In this document: positions 15,876 to 24,850 of the stretch, piece by piece
Position numbering within the stretch: position 1 is the first letter of the stretch
Layout of the letters: the number at the start of each line of letters is the position of its first letter
Assembly: GCF_000721175.1 (NCBI RefSeq)
Contig: NZ_JOEZ01000005.1
Coordinates: 62,001-126,000 of the forward strand
DNA: 64,000 bases
Source of the DNA: Streptomyces anulatus
Lineage (GTDB): Bacteria; Actinomycetota; Actinomycetes; Streptomycetales; Streptomycetaceae
Direction: 5' to 3'
The notes under the pieces: generated by a model
Databases searched by the model: none
Told to the model about the DNA's origin: nothing
What the model saw: only the letters and a program-made list of their open reading frames with translations
Translations under genes and position numbers: made by a program

Positions 15876-16857
15876 CGAATCCCTCTCCCGTGAGTGCGAC
15901 GAAGGCGTCCTCCAGCGAACCCCGCTCCGCGCCGAAGAACCGCACCCGCACCCCGCCTGCCACCAGCGCCGCGTTGAGGTCGGCGAGGTCCACGGCGGCG
16001 GGTGGGGCGTCGGCGGTCAGCCGGTCGCCTTCGGCGCTCAGGCCGGTGAGCCCGTGTTCCCGGAGGATGCGCGCGGCGTCCCCGGGGTCGGGGGTGGTGA
16101 CGGCGAGCCGGCCCCGGGCGCTCGCGGCGAGATCGGCGACCGGGCCCTGGACGATCAGCCGGCCCCGGGCCATCACCGCGGCGTGCGTGCAGACCTGCTC
16201 GATCTCGTCCAGCAGGTGGGAGGAGAGGAACACCGTGGTGCCCTCGGCCGCCAGCTCCCGGACCAGGGAACGGATCTCGCGCATGCCCTGCGGGTCGAGG
16301 CCGTTGACCGGCTCGTCCAGGACCAGCAGCCGGCGCGGCCGGAGCAGGGCTGCGGCCAGGCCCAGGCGCTGTTTCATGCCGAGCGAGTACGCCTTGGCCT
16401 TCTTGCCGGAGGCGGCGGCGAGCCCGACCCGTTCCAGGGCTTCGCCGACGCGGGCCCGGCGGGTACGCGGGTCGGCGGTGGGGTCGGCCCGGTCGTACCG
16501 CAGGAGGTTGTCCCGGCCGTTCAGGAACCCGTACAGCGCGGGCCCCTCGATCAGCGCGCCGACCTCCGGCAGCACCGTACGGGCGGCCGCCGGCATCGGG
16601 TGGCCGAGCACCTCGGCGGTACCGGACGTCGGGTCGATGAGGCCCACCAGCATCCGGATCGTGGTGGTCTTCCCGGAGCCGTTCGGGCCGAGGAAGCCGA
16701 AGACGCTGCCGGCGGGCACGGTCAGGTCGAGGCCGTCCACGGCGAGCTGGCCGCCCCGGTAGCGCTTGGTCAGGCCACGGGTGCGGATGACCGGCGCGGT
16801 GTCCGCCACTCCCGCCGCGCCCGCCGTATCCGCGGCTACTGTGCCCGTCGTCGTCAT
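15862..16857 (-). CDS. ABC transporter ATP-binding protein
   Basis: A 331-residue ATPase: Walker A LGPNGSGKTT (about 55-64), Q-loop region, signature YSLGMKQRLGLAAALL, Walker B LLVLDEPVNGLDP and switch HLLDEIEQV. The C-terminal about 100 residues form the accessory domain usual in DrrA/BcrA-like exporters. RBS GGGAGAGG precedes ATG 16857. It overlaps the downstream permease gene, giving a two-gene exporter operon. The LolA-like gene upstream reads in the same direction but is separated by 125 bp containing strong hairpins, so read-through is probably limited. Confidence 0.92.
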   Translation of the reverse strand: MTTTGTVAADTAGAAGVADTAPVIRTRGLTKRYRGGQLAVDGLDLTVPAGSVFGFLGPNGSGKTTTIRMLVGLIDPTSGTAEVLGHPMPAAARTVLPEVGALIEGPALYGFLNGRDNLLRYDRADPTADPRTRRARVGEALERVGLAAASGKKAKAYSLGMKQRLGLAAALLRPRRLLVLDEPVNGLDPQGMREIRSLVRELAAEGTTVFLSSHLLDEIEQVCTHAAVMARGRLIVQGPVADLAASARGRLAVTTPDPGDAARILREHGLTGLSAEGDRLTADAPPAAVDLADLNAALVAGGVRVRFFGAERGSLEDAFVALTGEGFDVAG

Positions 16858-16908
16858 CCCGGTCGCACCTCTCCCGTCCGCGCGGCTGCCAGGTCCCTGC
16901 GGCGTTGC

Positions 16909-16978
16909 CGCCCCGCCGCACAGTGTGCGACGGGGCGGGTGTCCGGCGCCGGACGCCCGGCACGGCGGGCGCCGGGCG
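16909..16978 (-). terminator. hairpin cluster after the LolA-like gene
   Basis: Three palindromes stand in a row just after the stop of the LolA-like gene: a 14-bp stem with one mismatch (16909-16922 with 16924-16937), the perfect 14-bp palindrome GTCCGGCGCCGGAC (16941-16954), and an 8-bp stem cgcccggc/gccgggcg (16954-16961 with 16971-16978). No U-tract follows, which is usual for Streptomyces terminators. They lie between this gene and the ABC ATPase gene. Confidence 0.6.
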
Positions 16979-16982
16979 TGTC

Positions 16983-18227
16983 CTACCTGGCGGCGTCGGC
17001 GGCGCGCACCAGCGCGTCCTTCGTCACCGCTCCGACGTACACCGAGCCGTCGTCCGTCAGCAGGGCATTGACCAGGCGCGTCTTGAAGACCGTGCCCGAG
17101 CCGAACTTCCCGGTGACCTTGTCGCCCAGCGCGTCGAGGAAGCCCTGCGCCTCGGCGGGGACGTCGCCCGAGCCGGCCGCGGGGAGGCCCTTGCCGCCGG
17201 GGGTCCTGATCTCGGCGATCGAGGTCCAGCCCTTGCCGATGACGTTGACGCCCTCGAAGCCGTCCAGCTCGGCCAGCTGCCCGGGGAGCGCCTTCTGCGC
17301 CGCACCGTGCTCGTCCCTGCCGGTCTCCAGCTCGTCGGCCTCGGTCACCTTGGCGCCCTTGGGCGGGCTGAAGGCGAACGTGGACGCGGCGGGCTCGGAG
17401 AAGTCGACCTTGGTGAACCCGGCGTCGACCACGGCCTTGCCGCCGCTCGCCGCGGACAGGGTGAACTTCAGCGGTACGCCGTTCTCGGCGTCCACGGCGA
17501 TGCGGACCGAGCCGATCGTCGAACCGGACTGCTTCGGCTTGATCAGCAGCTGGTACGCGTCCCGCCCGGCGACCTGCGCCGTGCCGTCCACGGTGACCGA
17601 GGTGGTGTCCCCGGCCGCCGCGAGCGCCTGCTCGGCGAAGTCCTTCGGGGTCGCCGGAGCGCCCTTGGGCGGCTTCGGAGCCTTCTTGGCATCGCCGCCC
17701 TCCCGGCCCTTGGGAGCCTCGGCGTGGTAGACCTCGCCGGACTTGCTGTCGTACGCCCAGACCTCGCCCTGGTTGTGGATGAGGCTGTACTCGGACGCGT
17801 CCCCGAGGATGGAGAGCTTCTGCCGCTCCGGGCCGTCGGCGGCCACCCGCAGCGTGTGCGTACCGGACGTCAGCTCCATGAGCTTGTCCTGCGGGGCCGC
17901 CGCGCCGCCGTCCTTGTCGCCCGTGCCCGCGCCGCCCGGTACGAGCGAACCCGCGAGGCCGTCGAGGGGCAGGCCCAGGTCGGTGCTGATCTTGAACGTG
18001 CCGGAGAGCTGCTCCTCGTCGGAAGCGGCGATCTTCTCGATGAGCTCCTGTGCGCTGATCTTCGGCAGGTCCGGGTCGCCGGAGTTCGCGAGCGCCGGGA
18101 CCAGTCCGATGGTCGCGGCCGCCACCCCCGCGACCGCGACGGGGACGATGTAGCGCGCCGCCTTGCGGCGGCCCGCTCCCGTGCCCGTGGCCTCGCCGGC
18201 GGTCTCTGCGCTGTCGTTCGGGTCCAT
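16983..18227 (-). CDS. LolA-like secreted or membrane-anchored protein (DUF2092-type)
   Basis: A 414-residue protein with a cytoplasmic start, one N-terminal membrane segment or uncleaved signal (about 21-45, YIVPVAVAGVAAATIGLVPALA) and an extracytoplasmic beta-rich region. Sequence such as LSGTFKISTDLGLP, VWAYDSKSGEVYH, DAYQLLIKPKQSGSTIGSVRI and PLKFTLSAASGG resembles actinobacterial LolA/DUF2092-like lipid-binding half-barrels. An Ala/Lys/Pro-rich insertion (about 195-215) separates two parts. ATG 18227 has GGAGG upstream and is preferred over an earlier in-frame start. Its location before an ABC exporter suggests a role in envelope lipid or lipoprotein handling; this is inference. Confidence 0.78.
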   Translation of the reverse strand: MDPNDSAETAGEATGTGAGRRKAARYIVPVAVAGVAAATIGLVPALANSGDPDLPKISAQELIEKIAASDEEQLSGTFKISTDLGLPLDGLAGSLVPGGAGTGDKDGGAAAPQDKLMELTSGTHTLRVAADGPERQKLSILGDASEYSLIHNQGEVWAYDSKSGEVYHAEAPKGREGGDAKKAPKPPKGAPATPKDFAEQALAAAGDTTSVTVDGTAQVAGRDAYQLLIKPKQSGSTIGSVRIAVDAENGVPLKFTLSAASGGKAVVDAGFTKVDFSEPAASTFAFSPPKGAKVTEADELETGRDEHGAAQKALPGQLAELDGFEGVNVIGKGWTSIAEIRTPGGKGLPAAGSGDVPAEAQGFLDALGDKVTGKFGSGTVFKTRLVNALLTDDGSVYVGAVTKDALVRAADAAR

Positions 18228-18454
18228 GGTGTGCCCTACCTCCGTGGTCGGCGGCTTCCGTTGGTATCCATCTGACCAAAACGGACGGCCCGAGGCGTCA
18301 GCCCGGGGGATCAACTCCGCCTACTGCTCCGGTATGACAACCGGAAGGGGCACCTACGTCATCCAGTAGGGGTAGACCACCACCGGGTGACGCCGCGTCA
18401 ACGCGCGCCGATGCGGCCTCGGCCCACGCCGTGCACCACGGCATCGGCACGTCC

Positions 18455-19465
18455 TCAGCCCGCGCGGTGCACCACGGCGTCGCACAGCTCCTCCAGCGCG
18501 GACTTCGCGTACCCCTCGGGCAGCGGCGCGAGCGTGGCGCGCGCCTCCTGGGCGTACCGCACGGTGTCCTGGCGGGCCCGCTCCAGCGCCGGGTGGGCGC
18601 GCAGCCGGCGCAGCACCTCGGCCAGGGCCTCGTCGCCGCTGAGGTCGCCGTCGAGCAGCTCGACGAGCTCCAGGTCGTCGGGCTTGCCGTCCTGCGCCGC
18701 CTGGGCGCGCAGCCGCAGGACCGGGAGCGTCGGGATGCCCTCGCGCAGGTCGGTGCCGGGGGTCTTGCCGGACTCGTGGGAGTCGGACGCGATGTCGAGG
18801 ACGTCGTCGGCGAGCTGGAAGGCGATGCCGAGCCGCTCCCCGTACTGGGTGAGGACGTCGACGGTCCGCTCGTCGGCCCCGGCCATCATCGCGCCGAACC
18901 GGCCGGACACGGCGACCAGCGAGCCGGTCTTGCCGCTGAGCACGTCGAGGTAGTGGTCGACCGGGTCGCGGCCCTCGCGCGGGCCAGCGGTCTCCAGGAT
19001 CTGGCCGGTGACGAGCCGCTCGAAGGCCTCCGCCTGGATGCGGACGGCCTCGGGGCCGAGGTCGGCCAGGATGTGGGAGGCGCGGGCGAAGAGGAAGTCG
19101 CCGGTGAGGACGGCGACGGAGTTGCCCCAGCGGGTGTTGGCGCTGGGCACCCCGCGCCGCACGTCGGCCTCGTCCATCACGTCGTCGTGGTACAGCGTGG
19201 CCAGGTGGGTCAGCTCGACGACGACGGCCGAGGGGACGACTCCCGGCGCGTCAGGATCACCGAACTGTGACGCGAGCATGACCAGCAGCGGGCGGAAACG
19301 CTTGCCCCCTGCACGCACCAGGTGCTGGGCGGCGTCCGTGATGAAGGGCACGTCGCTCTTGGTGGCTTCGAGCAGCCCCGCCTCGACAGCGGCCAGGCCC
19401 GCCTGGACACCGGCCTCAAGAGCCTGGTCCCGCACGTGCAGTCCGAACGGCCCGACGACGGTCAC
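18455..19465 (-). CDS. trans-polyprenyl diphosphate synthase
   Basis: A 336-residue cytoplasmic prenyltransferase that condenses isopentenyl diphosphate units. GGKRFRP (53-59), first aspartate motif DDVMD (94-98), KTG, and second aspartate motif DDVLD (220-224) are all present, and the residues before the first motif (THLATLYH) are small enough for a long product. This fits a heptaprenyl- to nonaprenyl-type enzyme making the menaquinone side chain, in keeping with the quinone genes elsewhere in the window; chain length cannot be read with certainty. It is divergent from the decayed POT transporter. The 18228-18454 gap holds the upstream region of the LolA-like gene. Confidence 0.9.
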   Translation of the reverse strand: MTVVGPFGLHVRDQALEAGVQAGLAAVEAGLLEATKSDVPFITDAAQHLVRAGGKRFRPLLVMLASQFGDPDAPGVVPSAVVVELTHLATLYHDDVMDEADVRRGVPSANTRWGNSVAVLTGDFLFARASHILADLGPEAVRIQAEAFERLVTGQILETAGPREGRDPVDHYLDVLSGKTGSLVAVSGRFGAMMAGADERTVDVLTQYGERLGIAFQLADDVLDIASDSHESGKTPGTDLREGIPTLPVLRLRAQAAQDGKPDDLELVELLDGDLSGDEALAEVLRRLRAHPALERARQDTVRYAQEARATLAPLPEGYAKSALEELCDAVVHRAG

Positions 19466-19622
19466 GAGGGCATCTCCTGTCTGCTGACGATCACACGCAA
19501 TGTCGATGTGTCGCTGTCTCGAATCAACTTCAGCGTATCCGGTCCTCCATGGATCACCGTGGGCGGCTTCCCATCGCCGCCGGTATGTTCGGGATCAGCT
19601 CATACGATCAGGAGTATCCGTT

Positions 19623-20000
19623 TTGTCCCACAGCACCGCCGGCACCGAGCCGGCCCAGCTGCCGCCCGAGGGCGATCACGCCTTCTCCGGGCAGCCACGG
19701 GGCCTGATGACCCCGTCCGGCCTGGAGGTCCGGGAGCGGTTCCCGCTCCAGGGCACGCAGGCCGTCCTGGTGCTGTCCTTCGCCGACACGGCGGCTCTCG
19801 CTCGCCCCGGCCAACGGCATCCGGGCCCGGATCGTGAAGCTGTACGGCGAGGTCTCCGATCCCGCCTGCTTCGGCGTCGACGGCGCCATCGCGGTGGCGG
19901 CGGCGCGGCGATGATCATCGCGACCCCCTGGCTGCGGCGCACGATGCGTCCCGTCCACCGAGCACGCCCCTTCGCACCCCGTCGTCGTACATCGAGGTGA
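19623..20000 (+). pseudogene. remnant of a POT-family peptide:proton symporter
   Basis: A TTG start at 19623 with a good RBS (GGAG, 8 bp away) opens a reading frame resembling the N-terminus of a POT transporter: HAFSGQPRGLMTPSGLEVRERF corresponds to the family pattern FxGQPRGLxTLFxTExWERF, followed by a first-helix-like QAVLVLSFADTAA. Instead of the expected about 400 further residues, the DNA jumps to what looks like a POT C-terminus in shifted frames: RARIVKLYGEVSDPACFGVDGAIAV, then MIIATPWLRRTMRPVHR. I infer a large internal deletion plus frameshifts. Substitutions in the conserved parts suggest long decay. A sequencing error could explain the frameshift but not the missing core. Confidence 0.65.
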
Positions 20001-20003
20001 CCC

Positions 20004-21998
20004 ATGAACATCACGACCGAGTTCCCGTACGAGACCACCCGCGAGGACGTGTACATCCCGCTGCCCGACGGCACCCGGCTCTACGCCCGGGTCTGGCGCC
20101 CGCTGACCGACGAGCCGGTCCCGGCCCTGCTGGAGTACCTGCCCTACCGGCTCGGCGACCGGACCGCGCCCCGCGACTGGCAGCGCCACCCCTGGTACGC
20201 GGGCCACGGCTACGCCTCCCTGCGGGTCGACGTCCGGGGCCACGGCAACAGCGAGGGGCTGCCGGGCGACGAGTACGACGCGCAGGAACTGGACGACGGG
20301 GTCGCCGTCATCCACTGGCTGGCCCAGCAGGAGTGGTGCTCCGGCCGGGTGGGGATGTTCGGCATCTCCTGGGGCGGCTCCAATTCGCTCCAGATCGCCG
20401 CACTCGCCCCCGAGCCGCTGAAGGCGATCGTCACCGTCTGCTCGGCCGACGACCGCTACGACAACGACGCCCACTACATGGGCGGCTCGGTCCTCGCGGT
20501 GGACATGCACGCCCGGGCCGCCACCATGCTCGCCCTCGTCTGCCGGCCGCCGGACCCGGCGCAGGCCGGCGACGAGTGGAGGGAGATGTGGCTGCGGCGG
20601 CTGGAGGCCGTCGACCCCCTCATCCACACCTGGCTGGCCCACCAGAGCCGCGACGACTACTGGAAGCACGGCAGCGTCCGCGAGGACTACGGCGCGATCA
20701 AGGCGAACGTCCTCGCGGTCGGCGGCTGGCACGACCCGTACCGCGACACCGTCCTGCGGCTGGTCGAGCACCTGGATCCGGACAAGGTGCGCGGACTGAT
20801 CGGCCCCTGGTCGCACCAGTACCCGGACCGCGGGCTGCCGCCGGGACCGCCGATCGGCTTCCTCCAGGAGACGCTGCGCTGGTGGGACCAGCACCTCAAG
20901 GGCAAGGAGACGGGCGTGATGCGGGAGCCGCTGCTGCGGTCCTGGATCAGCGGCTCGCACCCGCCCGCCACGGTGTACGAGACGCTGCCCGGCCGCTGGG
21001 TCGGGGACGCGAGCTGGCCCTCGGAGAACGTCTCGCCGGTGACGTACGCCCTCCAGGGCGGCGAGCGGATCGTCGCGTCGCCGCAGCAGACCGGGCTGGA
21101 CGCGGGCCGCTTCCTCCCGTTCGGCAACGACGCGGACCTGCCGCCGGACCAGCGGGACGAGGACGCGAAGTCGGTGTCGTTCGAATTCCCCGTCGCGGAC
21201 GCGCCGATCGAGATCCTCGGCCGGCCGCGGGTGAAGCTCCGCATCCGGATGGACGTGCCGCGCGGCCAGGCCATCGCCCGCCTCTGCGACGTGGCACCGG
21301 ACGGCTCCTCCACGCTCGTCACGCGGGGCGTCCTCAACCTCGCCGCCCGGCACGGCCGCGACCGCACCGACGACTGGACGCCCGGCGAGACCGAGGACGT
21401 CGTCCTCGACCTCAACGGCATCGGGCACACCTTCCCGCCCGGCCACCGCATCCGGCTCGCCGTCTCCTCCTCGTACTGGCCCTGGATCTGGCCGCAGGCC
21501 GGCTCGGCGGGCTTCACCCTCGACGCCGACGGCAGCTTCGTCGAACTCCCGGTGCGCCGCCACACCGAGGACCCGGCGATCACCTTCGGCGAACCGGAAC
21601 AGTCCGAACCGCTCGGCGTGGTCCACCCGGTCACCCTGGAGGAGCCGCGCCCCGAACGCCTCGTCGTCCGCGATGTCGCCAAGGGCGAATGGCGCCTGGA
21701 GGTCGACCCCCGCCACGGCGGTACGCGGGTCTACCCCGACGGCCTCGAATTCACCGAGGACGCATCGGAGACGTACACGATCCAGCAGGACGACCCGCTC
21801 TCCGCGCGGACCCGCTCCGACTGGCGGATCCGGCTGCACCGCCCGGAGACGGCCTGGGACGTGCAGATCGAGACCCGCTCCGAGATCGCCGCCGACGACC
21901 AGGACTTCATCACTTCCGACGAGGTCGTCTGCAAGGACGGCGAAGAGGTCGTCTTCCACCGCACCTGGGAGAAGCGCATCCCGCGCACGGCGGGCTGA
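20004..21998 (+). CDS. CocE/NonD-family (S15) hydrolase
   Basis: A 664-residue serine hydrolase. The alpha/beta-hydrolase half (about 15-310) has the nucleophile elbow GISWGG with Ser122, an acid in VGGWHDPYRD and a His in GPWSHQYPD; the C-terminal half (about 330-570) is the jelly-roll domain of X-Pro dipeptidyl-peptidase/cocaine-esterase proteins (VKLRIRMDVPRGQAIARLCD, FPPGHRIRLAVSSSYWPWIW). The last about 110 residues form an extra domain. No signal peptide is visible, so it should be cytosolic. The substrate (peptide, ester or amide) is not deducible. GAGG precedes ATG 20004, right after the transporter remnant: a lost peptide-uptake/peptidase pairing is conceivable. Confidence 0.88.
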   Translation: MNITTEFPYETTREDVYIPLPDGTRLYARVWRPLTDEPVPALLEYLPYRLGDRTAPRDWQRHPWYAGHGYASLRVDVRGHGNSEGLPGDEYDAQELDDGVAVIHWLAQQEWCSGRVGMFGISWGGSNSLQIAALAPEPLKAIVTVCSADDRYDNDAHYMGGSVLAVDMHARAATMLALVCRPPDPAQAGDEWREMWLRRLEAVDPLIHTWLAHQSRDDYWKHGSVREDYGAIKANVLAVGGWHDPYRDTVLRLVEHLDPDKVRGLIGPWSHQYPDRGLPPGPPIGFLQETLRWWDQHLKGKETGVMREPLLRSWISGSHPPATVYETLPGRWVGDASWPSENVSPVTYALQGGERIVASPQQTGLDAGRFLPFGNDADLPPDQRDEDAKSVSFEFPVADAPIEILGRPRVKLRIRMDVPRGQAIARLCDVAPDGSSTLVTRGVLNLAARHGRDRTDDWTPGETEDVVLDLNGIGHTFPPGHRIRLAVSSSYWPWIWPQAGSAGFTLDADGSFVELPVRRHTEDPAITFGEPEQSEPLGVVHPVTLEEPRPERLVVRDVAKGEWRLEVDPRHGGTRVYPDGLEFTEDASETYTIQQDDPLSARTRSDWRIRLHRPETAWDVQIETRSEIAADDQDFITSDEVVCKDGEEVVFHRTWEKRIPRTAG

Positions 21999-22020
21999 GC
22001 GGCCCGCGCGTCCCCTGTTC

Positions 22021-22044
22021 GGGTCCCCGGATTTCCGGGGACCC
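22021..22044 (+). terminator. strong hairpin after the CocE-type gene
   Basis: A perfect 10-bp stem gggtccccgg/ccggggaccc with an ATTT loop lies 23 bp after the CocE stop and is followed by AATTGAAC. It fits an intrinsic terminator of the Streptomyces type and separates the hydrolase from the fumarylacetoacetase gene. Confidence 0.85.
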
Positions 22045-22157
22045 AATTGAACTTTCCGGGCAATGCACACAGTTGAGGACAGTCGGGGCACTGCCGCTGG
22101 GCAGGGGCACCGACGTAACGTGTCCTCCACGCGACCTGGAAAGCGAGGCAGCACCAC

Positions 22158-23387
22158 ATGCCCGAGCAGAGCAGCCCGCTCGATCTGGCCGAGGGCGACC
22201 CCTTCGGCCCGCACAACCTTCCGTACGGTGTGTTCTCCACCCCCGACCACCCCGACGACCGCCGGGTCGGCGTCCGCATCGGCAACCACGTCCTGGACGC
22301 CGGGGCCGCCGCCCACGCACTGGGCTCCCCCTACGCGGGGCTGCTCGCGCAGCCGAGCCTGACGCCGCTGCTCGCGGCGGGCCGCACCGCCTGGCGGGAC
22401 GTGCGCCGTGCGCTCACCGCCTGGCTGACGGTCCCCGCCCACCGCGCGGACATCGAGCCGCTGCTGCACCCGGTGGACGCGGTGACCCTGCACCTGCCGT
22501 ACGAGGTCGCGGACTACGTCGACTTCTACGCCAGCGAGCACCACGCCACCAACGTCGGGCAGATCTTCCGGCCGGACGGCGACGCGCTCACCCCCAACTG
22601 GAAGCACCTGCCGATCGGTTACCACGGCCGCTCCGGCACCGTCGTGGTCTCCGGCACCGATGTGGTGCGCCCCAACGGCCAGCGCAAGGCCCCCACCGAC
22701 CCGGCCCCCGTCTTCGGGCCCTCGGTGAAGCTGGACATCGAGGCCGAGGTCGGCTTCGTCGTCGGCGTCCCCTCCGCGCACGGCACCCCGGTGCCGCTGG
22801 CCGACTTCCGCGAGCACGTCTTCGGGCTCTCGCTCCTCAACGACTGGTCCGCGCGCGACCTCCAGGCCTGGGAGTACGTGCCGCTCGGCCCGTTCCTCGG
22901 CAAGTCCTTCGCCACCTCCGTATCGGCGTGGGTCACCCCGCTGGAGGCCCTGGACGCCGCCCGCACCGCGCCGCCGGCGCGCGACGTCCCGCTCCTGCCC
23001 TACCTCGACGACGCGGAGGACGAGGAGCCGGGCGGCTTCGACATCCGGATCACCGTCGAGATCAACGGCCAGGTCGTCGCCGAGCCGCCGTTCGCCTCGA
23101 TGTACTGGACGGCCGCCCAGCAGCTCGCCCACATGACGGTGAACGGCGCGTCGCTGCGCACCGGCGACCTGTACGGCTCCGGCACGGTCAGCGGCCCCGA
23201 GCCCGCCCAGCGCGGCTCGCTCCTGGAGCTCACCTGGAACGGCCGCGACGCGCTCGAACTCCCCGATGGCAAACGGACGTTCCTGGAGGACGGCGACACG
23301 GTCACCCTGACCGCCTGGGCCCCCGGACCGCACGGCACCCGCGTGGGCCTCGGCGACGTGACCGGAAGGATCGTCACCGCGCCATGA
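22158..23387 (+). CDS. fahA: fumarylacetoacetase
   Basis: A 409-residue enzyme of normal FAH length. It hydrolyses fumarylacetoacetate to fumarate and acetoacetate, the last step of tyrosine/homogentisate breakdown. Recognisable parts are the N-terminal SH3-like domain (PFGPHNLPYGVFS), the metal/active-site stretch YVDFYASEHHATNVG, LPIGYHGRSGTVVVSG, GPFLGKSFATSVSAWVTP, and DLYGSGTVSGPEP. ATG 22158. The downstream GPP34 gene overlaps it by ATGA. Other homogentisate-pathway genes are not in the window, so the enzyme acts in a dispersed pathway. The region 22045-22157 should hold its promoter; no operator was recognised. Confidence 0.94.
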   Translation: MPEQSSPLDLAEGDPFGPHNLPYGVFSTPDHPDDRRVGVRIGNHVLDAGAAAHALGSPYAGLLAQPSLTPLLAAGRTAWRDVRRALTAWLTVPAHRADIEPLLHPVDAVTLHLPYEVADYVDFYASEHHATNVGQIFRPDGDALTPNWKHLPIGYHGRSGTVVVSGTDVVRPNGQRKAPTDPAPVFGPSVKLDIEAEVGFVVGVPSAHGTPVPLADFREHVFGLSLLNDWSARDLQAWEYVPLGPFLGKSFATSVSAWVTPLEALDAARTAPPARDVPLLPYLDDAEDEEPGGFDIRITVEINGQVVAEPPFASMYWTAAQQLAHMTVNGASLRTGDLYGSGTVSGPEPAQRGSLLELTWNGRDALELPDGKRTFLEDGDTVTLTAWAPGPHGTRVGLGDVTGRIVTAP

Positions 23388-24079
23388 CGCACGACGCCCC
23401 CGCGCTGACGCTGCCCGAGGAACTGATCCTTCTCGCCCTGGACCCGGATCGGGGCAGGCCGGCCTGCAAGGCCCGCGATCTGGCGTACGGGACTGCTGGA
23501 GCGGTCCTCGCGGAGCTGGAGATCCAGGGGCGGATACGGGAGGAGCGCGGCCGGATCCAGGTGGTGAACCCGCTGGACCCGGCCGACCCGCTCCTCGCCG
23601 TCCTCCTCCGGACCCTGGACCCGCCGGCCAAGGGCCGCCGCTCGGGGATCCGCGCCCGGCGCTGGGTGGGTGAACACGACCGGTACGTACAGGAGAAGTA
23701 CCTGGACGCCCTGGTCGAGCGCTCCGTCCTGTCCCGGGAGACCCGCCGCTTCCTCGGCGTGTTCCCGTACCACCGCCACTTCCCGGGCGTGCCGGACCTC
23801 GCGCGGGGTGTCCTCGACCGGTTCGCGGCGGCCGAGGCGGCGGGGTACCCCGACCACCGCGACCGGGTGCTGGCCGCCCTGGTATCGGCGATCGGCCTCG
23901 CCGGTGAGCTGACCCGCCTCGGCCGCACCGGCCGGACGGTCATGAAGGTCATGCGCCGATCCGAGTGGACCGCCGAGGCCGTCCGCCACAACGTGAAGCA
24001 GCACGAGTCCGGCGACGGCTGGAGCGGCGACAGCGGGGGCGGCGACGGGGGCGGCTGCGGAGGGGGTGGCGGGGACTAG
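23384..24079 (+). CDS. GPP34 (GOLPH3-like) family protein
   Basis: A 231-residue protein starting ALTLPEELILLALDPDRG, the typical opening of actinobacterial GOLPH3/VPS74 relatives, followed by AVLAELEIQGRI and VLDRFAAAEAAG. In eukaryotes the family binds phosphoinositides; bacterial members have unknown roles. The family helical domain fills residues 5-205, and the C-terminal about 25 residues are a Gly/Asp tail (GGGDGGGCGGGGGD). ATG 23384 overlaps the stop of fahA (ATGA), so the two are translated together although no functional link is known. Confidence 0.85.
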   Translation: MTHDAPALTLPEELILLALDPDRGRPACKARDLAYGTAGAVLAELEIQGRIREERGRIQVVNPLDPADPLLAVLLRTLDPPAKGRRSGIRARRWVGEHDRYVQEKYLDALVERSVLSRETRRFLGVFPYHRHFPGVPDLARGVLDRFAAAEAAGYPDHRDRVLAALVSAIGLAGELTRLGRTGRTVMKVMRRSEWTAEAVRHNVKQHESGDGWSGDSGGGDGGGCGGGGGD

Positions 24080-24205
24080 TCGGTGCCGGAACGCTGCGGT
24101 GCAGGTCAGCGGCGCGAGAGGCGTTCACACGTTCGGGTCATCCGGATCCGGTTCCCGGCCGATACGCTGGTCGGGCCCGCGAGACTCCTCCCCATGGGAG
24201 CAATG

Positions 24206-24814
24206 ATGAGCATCGAACCCGAGGCCTCCGAGCCGCGGTGGGCGGTCCCGCCCGAGGGCGGCTGGACCGCCGATGACCTGGACACACTCCCGAATCTGCC
24301 TCCGCACACGGAGCTGATCGACGGGAGCCTCGTTTTCGTGAGTCCGCAGACCCTGTTCCATTCACGAGCGGTCGACTTCTTCAACTGGCAGCTGCAGTCC
24401 CTGGCTCCGCCCGAGCTGGAGGTCGTGCGCGAGTTCACCATCGACATCGACCGCTACAACCGGCCCGAGCCCGACGTGATCGTCATCGACGGTGACATCA
24501 TCCAGGACCCGAACCAGACCCGGTTCCCCGCCGAGTCGGTGCGCCTGGCCATCGAGGTAGTATCCCCGGAATCCCGGTCCCGCGACCGGGAGACCAAGCC
24601 CGTGAAGTACGCCCGCGCCACGATCCCCCACTACTGGCGGGTGGAGAACCACGACGGGCGTGCCGTGGTGTACGTCTTCGAGCGGGAGCCGGCCACCGGT
24701 GCGTACACCTCGACGGGGATCTTCCACGACCGTATGAAGGTGTCGGTGCCGTTCCCCGTCGACCTGGACCTCACGGCGATCACGCCCCGCCGCCGGGCGG
24801 CGGACCTGGGATAG
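24206..24814 (+). CDS. Uma2-family (DUF820) putative endonuclease
   Basis: A protein of about 202 residues of the PD-(D/E)XK-like Uma2 family. It shows YNRPEPDVIVID, then LAIEVVSPESRSRDRETKPVKYA and IPHYWRVE, the usual Asp ... Glu-Val ... Lys arrangement. Streptomyces carry many such genes, singly, with unknown targets. ATG 24206 is favoured because GGGAG lies 5 bp upstream; ATGs at 24194 and 24203 are alternatives. Convergent with recQ, with 36 bp between the stops. Confidence 0.86.
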   Translation: MSIEPEASEPRWAVPPEGGWTADDLDTLPNLPPHTELIDGSLVFVSPQTLFHSRAVDFFNWQLQSLAPPELEVVREFTIDIDRYNRPEPDVIVIDGDIIQDPNQTRFPAESVRLAIEVVSPESRSRDRETKPVKYARATIPHYWRVENHDGRAVVYVFEREPATGAYTSTGIFHDRMKVSVPFPVDLDLTAITPRRRAADLG

Positions 24815-24850
24815 GTCCGCCACCTCTGCCCTCACCGCCCGGTACGCGAC

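Noticed and set aside
19608..23333. 1241-codon minus-strand open frame
   Set aside because: It lies antisense to CocE and fahA, which have clear domains and catalytic residues.
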